A DNA stretch of 64,000 nt from Apostichopus japonicus (GCF_037975245.1 NC_092583.1:11921764-11985763); one strand, 5' to 3'; counted from the stretch's first letter, positions 32,712 through 46,399 are shown. Notes: generated by a model from the sequence alone, not told the origin. Made by a program: numbers and translations.

Positions 32712-35700
32712 ATGGATGCCTTATTTGGAGAAAGAAAAGTGAATTGGAAGTCTCTGGGAGACTTTTCTCAGTTGTAAGTACTTATTAATTCAGACTGATT
32801 GCATTCTGCATTATTTATAGCAACCCATTAAAGCAGTTTGACAAAATATTTAGAATTCAATTTCACACATTTCCTGTTTCTGTACTTAAACAACAAATTT
32901 TTGAAACAATAGAAAATAGTAGACACAGATGTTGGCAGATAACAAGGCAAGTGTTCAGGATTTCTATATAGCCTATACAGTATAATTATTAATTACTATC
33001 AAAACCATTCTCAAATCATGTTTTTTCATGTATATCTAATCTGCCAAAATTGCGAACGTGTTACCACTGCGTACACTGCTGGCCCACGATGGAGTCATCG
33101 CTCAGTTTCACTTATTTCGGAATCTACCGTTCCATAAATAAATGGGCACAGCAATATATCAGTTGAGGTATATAGTAAGTTGTTGCTGTAATGAAGTCAC
33201 AACATATTGTTATAGACCCTCAAAAGTTCTGTTACTTAAATTACAAACCAATAATAGGTCCTATAATAATACTGTAATTAACATACAGTGCTTGCCATAG
33301 AATTTGTTCATGGTCTTGGACAAGTGGTTCTGGGCTTCCTACCAGCTAATTTCACTGATCTGAGCCCAAAAAACAAGTACTTCTTAAACTTGATACAAAA
33401 GAATGAGCTGTAACAAGAAACGACAAAGGATGGATAAGAACAGCCGGTAAAAAGATTTAGGAATCCAAAACTGCTTTAAAGCAGCATTTTGCGTTGGGTC
33501 GCTTTTTTTCCACCTTTTTAACATGTGCATCTATTTTTTTACATGTATCAATCATAAAACAGCAAACTAAGATACCATCCAAGTTTCACCCTGCCAAGAG
33601 CGTTAATTAGCGAGTAATTAACGATTTATATCGATAACGAGTAAAAGTGTCCCCTACAAAGTTTTCATATCTCCAAATCCACTAGTTTGAATTCCACCAA
33701 TCAGTGAATAGTATGTTTATTCATGAGCATTTTGTGTTTGGTCGCCGTTTTCTACTTTTTTGACATGTCCATCGAGTTTTTTACATATATACATCAAATC
33801 ACAAAACAGCAAATTAAGATATTAGCCAAGTTTTTCCCTGCCAAAAACGTTAATTGGCGAGTATTCCACATACAAAATTAAATCGCATTCACTTCCCAAA
33901 CCCACTAGTTTGAATTCAACCAATCAGAGATGCAGGTTTAGTTATGAGCCGTTGCTAAAAATAGATTCAAGACTTTGCGTTGGGAGTTGTTATGCAACTC
34001 CCTGGTACAACTGCCATATAGACTGTACACAAATCAAGCGTGGTGTTATATTACGTATCTGTCAATGACGTTCGTAGTGTTTAAATATTCATATTATGGG
34101 CGAGGTTTATTGGGTTCCCAACGGAAAATATCTTGGAGAACAACAAAGTTGAAAGTTGCAATTTTTTCGACTTTTATGCCACCATTTGAAGTAAAATATT
34201 AATAGATAAGCTAGTTTTGTATGTCGTTATGGCATAGTGGAGTCAGTGAGGTTGAGAAATATCATAGAAAAGGACGCAAAATGCTTCTTTAAGATTGCGT
34301 TCTTAGTCGGTGTTGGTACATATGTTTGATGCTTTTTCGATACTTAGATCTCATAACAATGTAAGTTATGAACTTGTCTAGTCAAATTTTTCATTTCAAA
34401 ATAATGATACTTGAACATTGAAACTGGAAAATTTGTAAAGATTACTAATTTACTGTTATATTGTCAATATGGTATGTTGAGACTTACAATGAAATGTAAT
34501 GATCATTACACATTAACCTTCAGGTGGTAAGAAAAGAAGAAAAAACTGATCAAGAAAAGCAATTTAATGCAAAATGAAAAATTGCTTCTTGACAAAGTCA
34601 AGAAACAAAATAACATTTGAGAAATCACATCCATGTGATGATCATGAATGAACACCGGTGATATGAAGCCATCTCGTTGCAAAGAGGGTTCAGAAAATTA
34701 CTAGACAGGCATATGTAATTGTTTGCACCCATTCTTGCTCCTGGCACTGCCACTCAATTTGCCATCCTGAGAGACAAGAGTATACTGTACCTCGGCAACT
34801 GAACGCTTTCTTGAATACTGAGGATGGTGAAGTCACACCATTTGGTCAGTCTGCAAGTGCAGCCAGGGTGAATGGAATTTCTTAGAAACCCAACTTCCCA
34901 ATTTGCAAACCCGAAAAAACTGTACGTAACCATGAATGACTACGATCAATGCCACTGTACGACAGATGGAGTCGATCAAGAGAATCTGGTTCCAGTTGAG
35001 GTTATCAAAACCCAGATATAAGTCATGGAACTTGTAGGGCAGACACTGTACCCAATTCACAATTCCTTTACCCTTAGACACCTAGCTTTAGCAATGACCT
35101 TCAAGTAGTATAAAAGTGGAGGACCGAGGACTGGAATGTTTTACAATAGTGTCACTTTCCAATAGACAGGTTTTTGTGGTATGTTATATATATATTTACA
35201 CCACATATTTGCTTGGGTTTAGGGAGGTGTTGAGCTCAGTAAGCTTAACACATAAGAAAAGAACATGTTATCCTAGGCTGGATACTGGGGAAGGAAGGGG
35301 GGTGGGGGTGGTGAAGCTGATGTTGGCAAGCATCTCAAATATACTGAACATACTGTATGATTGATAATCAGTGGTGTCTGGCCAGAACTGAATTTTGCAA
35401 AAAGTTTGCTGTCAATTAGGCTAAATTGCTGTATATATAATCTGGAATCGTAAGTGACCATTGTGTATTTCCATCTTGTGTGGGCTGCCATCAAGGGCAA
35501 CCGCCTCTGAATTTTCTGAAAAGCCCTTCTGTCTGAAAGAAGTACTGAACACTTCAAAGCAACATAGTTTAACCCCATGACCCAGTGGCACACCAGTTTG
35601 TGACTCAGTTAACCGGTACAAAGCCAATCTGTGGATAAAGTAGCAAGTTTTCAGTACATGGTCTTTCCTCAATCGAACAATTGAATAAGGATGGTTTCGC

Positions 35701-38700
35701 CAGTTTGTATGACAAATTTAACACAGAAGTGCCATGTTATATCAATCTATATGGAATTAACACATCTCTATTTTTCAGTCTAACCATGGCTAGGTCATTA
35801 TTAGATTAAATATATCAAGCATGTCTAATTGGTCTTTTGCTGTTTAGGTCCCGCCATACTGTTTACTGTGTACATACATGCTATAGCTAATAAAATACCT
35901 GGCAGGTTATATGGAAGGACACACTCAATTTTGAGGAAATATAACTTTCCATAATTTGCTTTTACTGTAGTCCTATTAACAGTTGAGTTTTGTGCACACA
36001 CGTTCACTGTGGTGTGTAAAAGGAAATAAGGACAAAAGCTTAACTGTTCTTTGTAGCACAGAACAAAATATGTACTTTCTGTTTAGTTTCTTTTGTGTCC
36101 TTGATTGATTGTTGGGCTATATTATTAATATAATATATAAGTTGGGCAATATTTTTTATATGTGCAAAGGTATGCAAAGCTCTTTCGTCACACTGAAACC
36201 AAATCTTTGAAGCGGTACGTGCATGTAAGTATAAAAGGGGAACAAACATTTTTCAGGTTATAAAGGATAAATGGAACGAAAGAATAATAAATGTTTCAAC
36301 AAACAAGGAAACTTTTTGAAGCCTCTGACACATGTGATATGATTTACTAAACAGCCAGGCAGAAGACAAGTCTATATATATTGTACAGGCAGTACAGCAG
36401 TTCCAAACCCCCACCCCCCCCGCCAATAAATGGGAATTAACGAAAGCTTTCCACATTTAAACCAAACACATGTATGGTCTATAACAATATTTGCACTGAC
36501 AGCGTGGAAGTGTCATTACAATGTGTTTGTACGGTATCTTAAGTTATCAGAAGCTCAAATCGCAATGTGTTTACACATAAAGATGGGTTTAAGAGATTGA
36601 GTGGAAACAAATTAATATGTACACGAGTATGGAAAATATTAACTTGTGTGAATGAACTGTTAAAAACAATATCAACAATATGAACTAGTATATCACAGTT
36701 CCAACTGTTGGGTGTTGTTTTTACCAAGATTGTGAGTTTGGGGTGGGGGGGGGGGGGATGAGACACCTCCACATCCCACCCCCTTTTGTCACATCCCTCA
36801 GTAAAAACCTGTATTGGTTAATCATTATAACATCACAAATGGTCATTGTTTTTCTATTATTATTTAGGGAGAAGACTACTCAGATGCATTTGAAGAATGT
36901 CTACAGTTGTCTGGCTATCGCCATGTTTGCAGCAGCCGCAGGAAGCTATGTCCATATCTTCACAGGATTTATTCAGGTTAGTCCGACATTAATCACCGTC
37001 ACTATTGCTCAGAGTTGGAATCACTCCAGCCATTGTTCCGCATTCGAGTCTGCGAGCGGGATCCGATACCGCCAGGGCGATCAACTCTGTAGTGAGATCC
37101 CTTGCACACTGGGCATCAGAGCCTGCATCCGTGATCTCCCATTTCGCTGTCCATTTTGCACCCAAATATGGGCCTTGCCCCCTCCCCCCCCCAAAAAAAA
37201 GTAAAATAAAAACAAGGCCAGATACAATCATCGAAAATAAAATTTGCATTCCGCTAACCTAAACTGAAAATTTTTCAGCAAGTGAAAGTGTGTGACAATG
37301 TTTTTTTCATTTAGGATATGTTTTTGTTTGTAATATAAATTGTAAACCAAAATAAGAAAGAGGAAATTTTAATATTTCCTCGTTCAGTCTAGTCTGGAAT
37401 GTGCTCTCATACTTTTAAAAATAGTAACTTTTTTGGAAAATGATCCCTAGCATCTATGATTTCCTGTTACCTTATGAATATTGAATTGTTTATAAATAAA
37501 TCCATACCACGTAACAGTTATTGATGTAATAGTCATGTGAGATACTATCATTCTACTTGACATTGTCTTGTTGAAGTCATGTTTATGTACAGTATGTAGT
37601 TCCTGCTTCAGTAAATTGTATTTCTCACATGTAAATGAGTTGTCTGGAAAACAGTCAAAATTTTCTTGCCTGCAACATACAGTAACATCTTGCATGGGAA
37701 GCTGTACAGTATTTGCTTATAGGCCTTGATATGCACTATTCCTTATTAGTAGGGAGGGGGGTGGGGGTGAGGGGGGGTTGTTTCTACTCACTTGACTTTT
37801 GAAATTTATGACTTGAGTCAAGGCTCATTACAACACTGAGTGTTCAGACAGTGAATGAAGAGGAGGTCCTCAGAATGGGTTTACAAGGGGGTAATGGAAC
37901 TCCCCCCCCCCCCCCCAAAAAAAATGTCTAAAACTGTAACACAGATCTGATCTGTGTCTGGCTATTTACTTTTAATAACCAACTACCTCCCATCATACCA
38001 TCAGTCTGAAGTCATGGCATAATGACCTGGTCGAAACCACTTAACATTCCATCTATACAGTGTAACTGTATAGATGGAATGTTTAAGTTGCTGTACACTA
38101 TATTTACTAATAAACATATATATGTCTACATATCTTTTGCAGACAGTTTGAAAAGTCTAAAGTCTAACTCTATTTTAAACCGAAACCTCTATTCAATCAG
38201 ACATCTGAATGGCGTGGAATTTGCAAATATTAACTCTGGTTGTCTTCCTTTGGTAGCCTTGACCTATGTACAACTATATATTAAATGGATCAAAACCATG
38301 TTGTCTCAGAATTTAGACCAGACTGACTTTCTCGGTGTCACTCTGTCTTACTTCCAGGCTGTACATGATTAATTAAAAATTAATTAAAGACAATCATGTA
38401 AAAATTATATATATACATTTTTCAGGCTGGTTTCTTAACCTCCCTGGCTGGTATTGGGCTTCTCATCTGGCTTGGGATGACCCCTCATACCCCAGAGAAC
38501 ACCCCCAAACGGATGGGACTCCTCTCTGGATTTGCTTTCATGACTGGTACGTTGACGACTCTGCAACTAGCATTATCATTATATTTGCTTATATTATTTG
38601 ATAATTTCCTTATTTCACTCAGTCAATAATATGACACTTTTAATTGCAAACAGAGGAGGTGGAGGCAAAATACATCTAGTGGAAGATATTCCCTGTTATT

Positions 38701-41700
38701 TGGTCTGGTGAGCCCCTCAAAAAACTTAGGGTCATGAGGTCACCACCGCCACCATATATAAACTCTGACAGTGTTGTATGAAATCGTTACAGCCGGTACA
38801 AGTAGATGAACATACACATGTGCATTGTAATTACAGAGTTTTCAACTTTAGTGGTTGTGCACCTAATTTCAGTACATATCTGTAGTTGTATAGTATCTCA
38901 GTACATATCTGTAGTTTTATCATATATATCTGTACATATCTGTAGTTATATAGTCATATCTGTAGTTATATAGTTATAAGAATTAAATAGGTTACATTTG
39001 CAAGAGCAAAGGTAAGCAACATGTAATAACAATTCATTCAAAAGTCATAAGTTAATCAATCAGTCAATCAATTAGTCAATCAAAATCTATTATTACACTC
39101 TACTCTTTCTGTGAGAAAAACAGATTTTTTTTTAAACATTTGCTTTATTTGCATTTTATGTTTGAGCATTTGCTTCATTTGCATTTTATGTTGGAACATT
39201 TCCATTATTTGCATTTCATAAACAGAGCCATTCAGTCTTTTCAGTCATTCGTTAGACAGAGAGAAACTTTTTCCAACGTTTGGAAATTATACAATTTCGT
39301 ATTTACATGACTTTTCTGTTGGTTTCACAGGTCTCAGCCTCGGGCCATTGATGATGATCGTTGCAGATATTGATGTAACGTACGTATCAAAATGATTACT
39401 CTTACCTTTTCTTGTCTTGTCTTGAAAACTTTGTGATAGTTAGAGTAGGCGTAAAATGAGTGCCGTTTATGTGCTTTTTAAAATGATAATAGTGAATTAA
39501 TTTCTTTACAGTAACTTTCCTAAAACTTTCAGTCTATGTAGTAAGGGAGGGCTTGACAAAATCATTACCTTCCATATCTCTGCACAAGTCCCCCCCCCCC
39601 CTCCCTCTCCAAAATGACACTGCTGATGGCACAAAATACCACAGTGCCCTTTCCTTGTTCCTTCATGTTCAATGCCAAATTTTAGGTTTGTTCATTACCG
39701 AAAGTCAAAAGTGTCAAACTGGAATCTAGTAGCTATGGAAACGTTTAAGTGCTGTCAAAATGTTAAATGCCATTTGTATACATAAAGTAGCAAATGTTTA
39801 ACGGATATGCTTAATTGTTCTGTTAATATGTTAACAATTTGCAACAACATGACAATTTCTTTAAATTTAGTGAGTGAGGAATTAGACCATTGCGCTGCGA
39901 AATGACAAAATGATAATTTGCCAAATGTCACCATTTTTCAAAACTTGCAGCAATATGATAAATTGATCCATTGTAATAATATATCTTGTCAATTCAAACT
40001 GATAAAATTACACTCGCCTCAATATATCATCATTTCAACATTTCTTTGCAGCAGAACGTCAAATTGCATAGAAAGAATGTTAATACCTCAAATGTTGGCA
40101 TAGGTATTGCATAGCAAGTACCATGCACAATATACCAAATTGTAACATTGTTTGGGCAAAGCACCCCCCCCCCCCACCCAAAGTCTTTCATAAATACCCA
40201 AACCTGGAAAGTCTAGGCATTTTGGGGGTTACGTTAGCGTACATATGGCATGACAGGAACTAGACATTAAACTGTTTAGGAGATTATATCGTTTCACTTT
40301 CTATATGAGAGAATCATCCCATTATTTTCACATTAAATTCACTTTTTTCGTTTTATTGTGTCCCTCTAGTATCATCCCGACCGCATTCTTGGGAACAGTT
40401 GTGGTCTTTACCAGTTTCACCTTGGCAGCTTTATTCGCGCAGAGAAGATCATTCTTGTATCTGGGCGGTGAGAAGATTTTTGTTATATTTGAATACAGGA
40501 GAAACTTGAAATGGCCCCCAAAGACTTGACAATGATTGTAATTGGGTGTCTATTGGCAAATGCTGCATCATATAAGTTTATTATAAAAAATATATATATA
40601 TATACTGTTTTCAAACTGCTTATCCACTAGAAAGCCTGTGTAAGAGAATGTGTAAAAGTAAGTTGGCCTGACGTTTCGATCCTAGCAGGATCTTCTTCAA
40701 AGTCTAAAAAAGGGCTAAAAAAGTTTATTATAAGTTTGTATCAGTGGTACGATGCGTTTGAATGCTGTGGCCGAGTGGATAAAGGTGGTGCATTTGAAGC
40801 AGTGAGGCTTAGCAATCAGGAGGTTCTGGGTTGGATACCTGACGTGGTCATAGTAAGGTGGGTTTTGCATCCAAGAGCAATCTACGGTTTTCCCATCTGA
40901 AATGACCATCTAAATTGAAGAAATTCAAATTTGAGTTAAAGTGTTGAATTGGAAGCCACCCGAAGTGAAAGTTGTAATCCATTAGCCCTTGCGTGTTTCT
41001 CCCACATTTGTGGGTCGCTTGAGCGTCGTAAAATAACTGCTGATTATTATTATTATCATTATTATGATATTGAATGTTATGGGAACACCAGGGCTGACAG
41101 AACTTTCATCAGTTATGGTGATGATTCTGAGCAGGCATGAAACGAGGAATACTTGATCTGGTATTGCATCGCAAAATCGTACGCTAAATGGTCAAAAATT
41201 GCTATACCCAAGTCCCAAAATGTGTAGCAGGTGTCCAAACAGGAATCATAGTATTTTATATTAGACAAAATCCACAGCCCGCACAATTTACAATGACAAA
41301 TTTTTGCACTGAATCATTCCCTGAACGAAAGTTCCAACCCTTTATCTGCCGTCAATATACTCTGAATTAAATCCTCCGTAAAGTTGCCACACACACTTGC
41401 CTCTGCGGACGAACGATGGAGACGACATTGCCGCCATGATGAATGTAACTCATTCGACCATCGGCAGATTAAAATAAAAAAAATATCAAATATAATATAT
41501 AATAATATTCAATATTGCTTAATTGCTATCAGTATACTTTACATGCCTTCAGTATGCAATACATACTTTACAACAGAATGTGCTTCAAAAATAAAAATTA
41601 ATTGAGTCATCTTCTGCACTCTAAAATACCCCTCTTAAGGGGATAAACAAGATATTCCTTTTTCAGATCTAATTTCAATGAGAGCCAGGGAGAAAATATT

Positions 41701-44311
41701 GGTTGTAGCCAAGAGCCAGAGGGAAACAAACTCTGACTGTCCATCTCGATTAAACAATTTACAGGTTAGCCCTCAAGTCTTAAGGGTACGCACACCCAAT
41801 GGCCAGGCCAGAGTGCAGACCAATCTCTATATGTGGGCCAAATTAAAATCCTCTGCGAGCTCGACTTGGTCCGCTGTGACCCTCATTGAGAATCCCCATT
41901 GTAAGAGGATTTTAAGTACACAATTTTCACCTGCTGATAATTATGATTATTTTTTTTTAAACCACAGCACCTCTGATGTCTGGTCTGTCCTTCCTCATCC
42001 TCCTCTCATTTGCCAATATTTTCTTTGGATCCACAATGGTCTTTAAGGTATGTTGTAAAGTATTTTTGAACTTTTGCAAAAAACACAAGGGTGGCGGAAC
42101 CGGGGAGGCACAAGGGGCAGGTGCCCCCCCCACTTTTCCTCAGGTTAAAAATGTGCCCTTTTTCTACATAAAAATTGTACTCTTGATCACCTTATTAGGT
42201 CAGCGATATTTCAGTAAGAGATCTAATCCTTATTTAGAACTATTAATGAATTTCTGTGGGTCAAACTCAAAGCTTTTTCGAATGGAAAAAAAAATTGAGG
42301 GAGGGGGGGCGTTGATGGAGTGATGTGTATACGCAAATAAGATAATACAATAAGAGTTATAAAGGGTACTAAATATCAGGCTGCATCAGTCCAATCGAAT
42401 TTCTGCAAAGTGCCCTTCGACGTCGGTGCCCCCCCCAGATTAAAAGTGCTTCCGCCGCCCTTGAAAGAACAGCAGTGTATTGTTTATTAATAGTCACTAG
42501 AACCATATCCATACAGTCACTTAAATCTGGTATTGCTGTTCAGAGATATGAAAGTGAATAATGCAGATAAAGGTATGAATGTGAGCACAATGTCACAAAT
42601 TAAGTGGAGATTACTTTCACAGAAAAGTTTCCAATGTGTATTTTCAGTTTCAATGTCAAAATTATTTCCTCATACGTTTGTGCAAGATAAATACAATACA
42701 ACACTACAGTAGGAAGGTTAACATAGGAAGGGTACTGGAAAAACAGCGAGGCTGTTATCTCAGCTAGTGGACCAAGGGTGATGTAATAACTGTTCATACT
42801 GTCAATACGAATTATTCAAAACTGCGATAGTGGTATTAGCAGAAGCTGATCGAATGAAATCTCTTTTTGAGTAATACTTAGTGTGGTAAAATGTGGTCGC
42901 CAATCAAATAAAAAATCTTCATTACAGGCTGGTTTAGAAATTGTCTTGAGGCGGGCAGAAAATTTCCCACGTGAAATTTGCTCAAATGAGTGGACAATTA
43001 TTTGACTTTCTAGCATATTTTTATGGCAGAAAATGTTGATGATCTTTACAGCATCCATTATTTGTACTTTTGTCTTATTGCCTGTTTGTATTTATTTTTT
43101 AATTCCAGCTGGAATTGTATGTTGGTCTCTTAATCTTCTGTGGCCTGGTTCTCTTTGATACTCAACTGATTGTAGAAAAATGCCGAAATGGAGACAAGGA
43201 CTACATCTGGTATGATAGCAAAGACTTTTTATCAAGTACTTCTAAATCATTTTCATTGTAAAATAGTTATTATATGCTTAGTACATCATAACTAATAGCT
43301 ATAATAGATAAACATAGATACAACAGCAAGAGGTGTGAAAGTTGTGGGATGGGGAGGAGGGTGACGAATCGTCTTAAAAGTCTAGCATATGCTAGCTACT
43401 GATTAGAGTAAATTCTTCGCCATCAAAATTTCTTTCGCCCGTTGACTTCAATTGAATTACATCCAAGGAACATCTGAATTTTATTTCGACATTGTGTTTT
43501 TGGAAGCATCATTTATTGTCTGTCTACTGCCAATAAAGTTAAAAATTCTTTTACGTTTCAGAATAAAAATACGTTTTTCATATTGCCAGTGTTTTTTATC
43601 AGTTGAACAAAGAATCACAAAATGATAATGATGATACACGTCCCTACCTCATCGCGGCTAATCGTTTTGATCACTGATGATTATCAGGGCAATGTCAGAA
43701 ACATTTTTTGCCAAGTTTTGTCCAAATGCCTCTTTTTTTCCTTCTGAATCACACCAGAAGTGTTTACATTGTAAGTGGAGCACTGGGTATCCATGGCAAC
43801 AAATCGTCATATATTATTACGCCGTTCCTTCATATCCATCCAGTGTTTTTTGGCCACCCGATAGCTGATTGCATGTCACTTTTATTCTCCTCTTTCCAGG
43901 CACTGCGTGGATCTTTTCCTCGACTTCGTCAACATTTTCCGTCGCCTGATGGTTATCTTAGCCAGCAACAAACAGGTGAGAGGTTCAGAATATTAAAACA
44001 AGAATCGGTTGCTTATCTGATCGACGACACGACCACTTACGGAACGGGTAAAGGCAGATGCTCGGGGAAAAAAACTACCCCCGAGTCGGTTCTTTTGACT
44101 GAGACCCGTACTAGTAAGACATTGCAACCCTTTTCAGGTGCATTCAATTCGCGGGCACACGTAGTGAACAACCAGGGTTCTATGTATGCTGGCTTGTATC
44201 ATTTGCACATCTAGTATGCTTTAGAGATGTCTTGAACTCATGATTTTGAAAGTCTTAGAAACTTTTTGAATATTTTTTTTCTTTTTTTTGCAGGAGAAGC
44301 GTCGTAAGTAG
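32712..44311 (+). CDS. TMBIM6: Transmembrane BAX inhibitor motif protein 6 (Bax inhibitor-1)
   Basis: Nine coding exons join in phase: 32712-32773, 36868-36976, 38426-38546, 39331-39379, 40370-40467, 41968-42047, 43109-43209, 43900-43975 and 44294-44311. They encode 237 aa, the same length as human. The product is a multi-spanning ER membrane protein that limits ER calcium load and stress-induced cell death, acting as a pH-sensitive calcium leak. Recognisable segments are [27 protein letters not shown]-like [29 protein letters not shown] and [17 protein letters not shown]. The two aspartates of the family's proton-gated pair are present at D190 (FDTQL) and D215 (FLDF), matching human D188 and D213. 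The C-terminus is short and basic (QEKRRK), as in relatives. No disabling change was seen. Confidence 0.97.
33480..34288. mobile_element. TTAA-flanked inverted-repeat element (piggyBac-like MITE)
   Basis: TTAA occurs at both edges (33476-33479 and 34289-34292). Inside, AGCAGCATTTTGCG on the left pairs with CGCAAAATGCTTCT on the right. The TTAA target is the piggyBac hallmark. The interior holds a diverged tandem duplication of about 245 bp (from about 33483 and about 33725) sharing AAACAGCAAA, CACTAGTTTGAATTC and ACCAATCAG. Non-coding, in the first coding-exon intron of TMBIM6. Confidence 0.75.
34300..36860. other. TMBIM6 intron, no further feature supported
   Basis: Ordinary intron. Homopolymer C and G runs lie near 36411 and 36740. 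Open frames are short and have no recognisable family or phase-matched neighbours. Confidence 0.5.
36977..38425. other. TMBIM6 intron with a perfect hairpin
   Basis: Mostly unremarkable. Runs of G (about 37755-37780) and C (about 37901-37917) are present. The palindrome at 38039-38088 is listed separately. Confidence 0.5.
38039..38088. repeat. Near-perfect 23-bp-arm palindrome
   Basis: The arms read ATTCCATCTATACAGT and ACTGTATAGATGGAAT at their core, with a 3-nt centre (GTA) and one unpaired base near the outer end. It lies in the TMBIM6 intron before exon 38426-38546. Such a short loop fits a cruciform or foldback remnant better than a microRNA precursor. Confidence 0.8.
38872..38985. repeat. 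ACATATCTGTAGTT minisatellite
   Basis: Four to five units of CATATCTGTAGTTNTATAGT with length variation, in a TMBIM6 intron. Confidence 0.8.
40672..40705 (-). other. Hammerhead-like stem motif, possible retroelement remnant
   Basis: On the minus strand, TTTGAAGA is followed by a 6-bp stem (GATCCT / AGGATC) and then GAAACGTC. This resembles a hammerhead ribozyme core (CUGANGA, helix II, GAAA), a motif known from Penelope-like and related retroelements, but C3 is T here and no helix III or I was established. It is therefore at best a decayed copy. Confidence 0.35.
40763..41075 (+). mobile_element. tRNA-derived SINE with TTA tail
   Basis: The head is tRNA-like: CTGTGGCCGAGTGGATAA matches the A box of Leu/Ser-type tRNAs, and GGTTCTGGGTTGGATACC is a diverged B box. 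An unrelated body follows, then GAGCGTCGTAAAATAACTGC and a TTA/TCA trinucleotide tail ending near 41075. It is not the same family as the 8171 repeat. It lies in a TMBIM6 intron in the sense orientation. Confidence 0.8.
42086..42463. mobile_element. hAT-like miniature element, 38 bp after a TMBIM6 exon
   Basis: Inverted ends CAAGGGTGGCGGAA and TTCCGCCGCCCTTG. The 8-bp flanks are AAAAAACA (42078-42085) and AAAGAACA (42464-42471), seven of eight identical. The exon ends at 42047, so the insertion sits very near the donor without disrupting it. No coding sequence. Confidence 0.88.
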
Positions 44312-46365
44312 AGAGGTTGCAGCAGACCTACATCGGAAGAAACGAAAAAAAAACAAGAACAAGAACGATCTTCAGTAGGGATGCAACTTAGAACCGATTT
44401 TTCATTTTTTGTTGTTGTTTTTTTTATTCAAATTTAACTGAAACCACTAGCAATGATACCCAGCATATTATTTACTTTATTATTATTATTATTGTTGTTA
44501 TCATCATTTTTATGATTATTATAATTTTTTCATCTTTAAATACCATCATTTGTGGAAACTAGTCGCATGCAATGGGCAGTACTATAGTAGACAAGATATT
44601 ATATGCTATGTTCTTGGAGTCCAGGATAACCTGTATGGTATTATTCTTGTTCTCTCACAAAGTTATATTATTTGCTACATGAGGTAGATTTACCTCGTTA
44701 GTGTCGTTAACTTTCTGTTAACTATCGTGGGAAGCAGTCGATACCTTTTGAAGAACCCGGACTAAATATCTTTCTGCCAGCATTTAATAAAATTCAGCCC
44801 TATTGCTGTTTTCTAGGCATGCATGATCATTTTTCTTTTTTTCCCCAAAATATTCACACGAGTTCACGTTCACGCAAAGTGTGTTGTGAAGGTGAACAAA
44901 CAAAAGTATTCACACTGAAGTGCAAGAAACCAAAAAACCAAAAGGGTTTAGGAAAGAATGAGTGAATGTGAATTCTATTCTGCTTTTGGATTGAAAAAAA
45001 GGAAAATGATGAAATAACTCGCATTGAATGAATAACTTGTGTCGCTATAACTATATATCCTTGAATATTATGGCTTTCCTGACTGTCCTTACAAAGTATC
45101 GGCGTACAGTCTACTTTATTTTCTGTCAAAAACGGTGGTGGGATTTTCTTTTTGCTTCTTTTCTTCGATTGGAACTGTAAATGATCATTGTGGTAGAGAC
45201 ATTGTTATCGTTTAAAAAATAAAAGAAGGGTGTTCAGTTTAAATGTCATTTTCCAAGGCATTCCTTTGTTTCAAAAGCTAAATTTTGCTCTGCTGTTTTA
45301 GACTCGTCAACCAATACAATGTTTTGCAAATCTCGATCAGCAGAAGGATTCATCGTTGTCGTGGGTTAAGTTAGTTAAATGATTTCGAAGAGACGCGTTC
45401 AGTGTATAGTCGTCAGCCGTGTTGAAAAGTGTATTTTCTGTTGATAATAATTTCTTAGGATGCCAGTTTTAATGTGATATGCAGGCTAATAAACCCTAGC
45501 TGATTCCTGACCCTGCCCGACGTAAGTTCAGGACAGTGATGTTTGTCTATTATCTCTCCTGTTGGTATATCCGGCAAAGCTATATGTCTTTTTAACATGC
45601 TCCATTTAAGTTAAACAAGCTTTGATTGTTTCCTTTGGGAAAAGAAACAAAAAACTCATTGAAGTTCCATTTTGGACAGCTTGGTTATTGCACTGGAAAA
45701 CAAGTATCACATTTTTAAGCACAGTGGAAAAATTTGTCACATGAAACCTGCTTTAAAGCACAGATACATGTATACTGTACATATCAGTTGGTTTAAATGG
45801 AGAGATTGTATGCTTTATTTGTTGTAGACGTCTGTTATTTCGGCTCGCTTAATTGCCCCATCCCTCACCCCGACCCAGTTTCCGATTCACATCCTGACTC
45901 ATTTTTGAACCAAGTCTGGTTTTAATTAAAGTGCTCATCCAGTGCTGTGTAGTGTTATACCTCACACAATCCACCTTTATGTTAAACACAGCAGATATGC
46001 AGCAAAACATAAACCTTGCTTTTCAAAAATGTTCTGTAGACCAGCCTGCAAGGTAGCGGAAAATGAGGTGAACGGAAGATTCCACACCATTATTGATCTT
46101 TGTCCTCTATCACCCTGCCATCTTACCTCTCACCCTTCCCCTCCCTCTGCAGTCCCCACTCTGCCCTCCTCCACCCTCTCCCCTGACAAATTTGAATTAA
46201 ATGTGCCTGCTTTCTGTTACATGTACAGACTTTGATTTAAGTTTTGTCCAAAGTTGGACGTTTTAATGGATACACAATCTCTCTCTCTTCTTTTGGCTTA
46301 TTTGTTGTTTAATGGAAAAATGATACATGCAAATCATTTCAATAAATGCGGAAAAAATTACCTAA
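44312..46365 (+). other. Probable TMBIM6 3' untranslated region
   Basis: AATAAA motifs occur at 44786-44791, 45488-45493 and 46341-46346. The last is followed within 25-45 bp by a GT-rich stretch (TTGTTGTTTGTC), the usual downstream element, so the main end may be near 46365. There is no open frame of interest. Confidence 0.45.
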
Positions 46366-46399
46366 ATTTTTGTTGTTTGTCTTTGTCAATTAATGATTA

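Noticed and set aside
36743-37204. A 153-codon frame as an independent gene
   Set aside because: Part of it is TMBIM6 exon 36868-36976 in frame. The rest is intron read-through on both sides.
38039-38088. microRNA precursor
   Set aside because: The loop is 3 nt and the stem only about 23 bp, too short for a normal metazoan precursor hairpin.
43708-44214. A 168-codon plus-strand open frame
   Set aside because: It overlaps the eighth TMBIM6 exon in a different reading frame and runs into introns on both sides, with no family resemblance.
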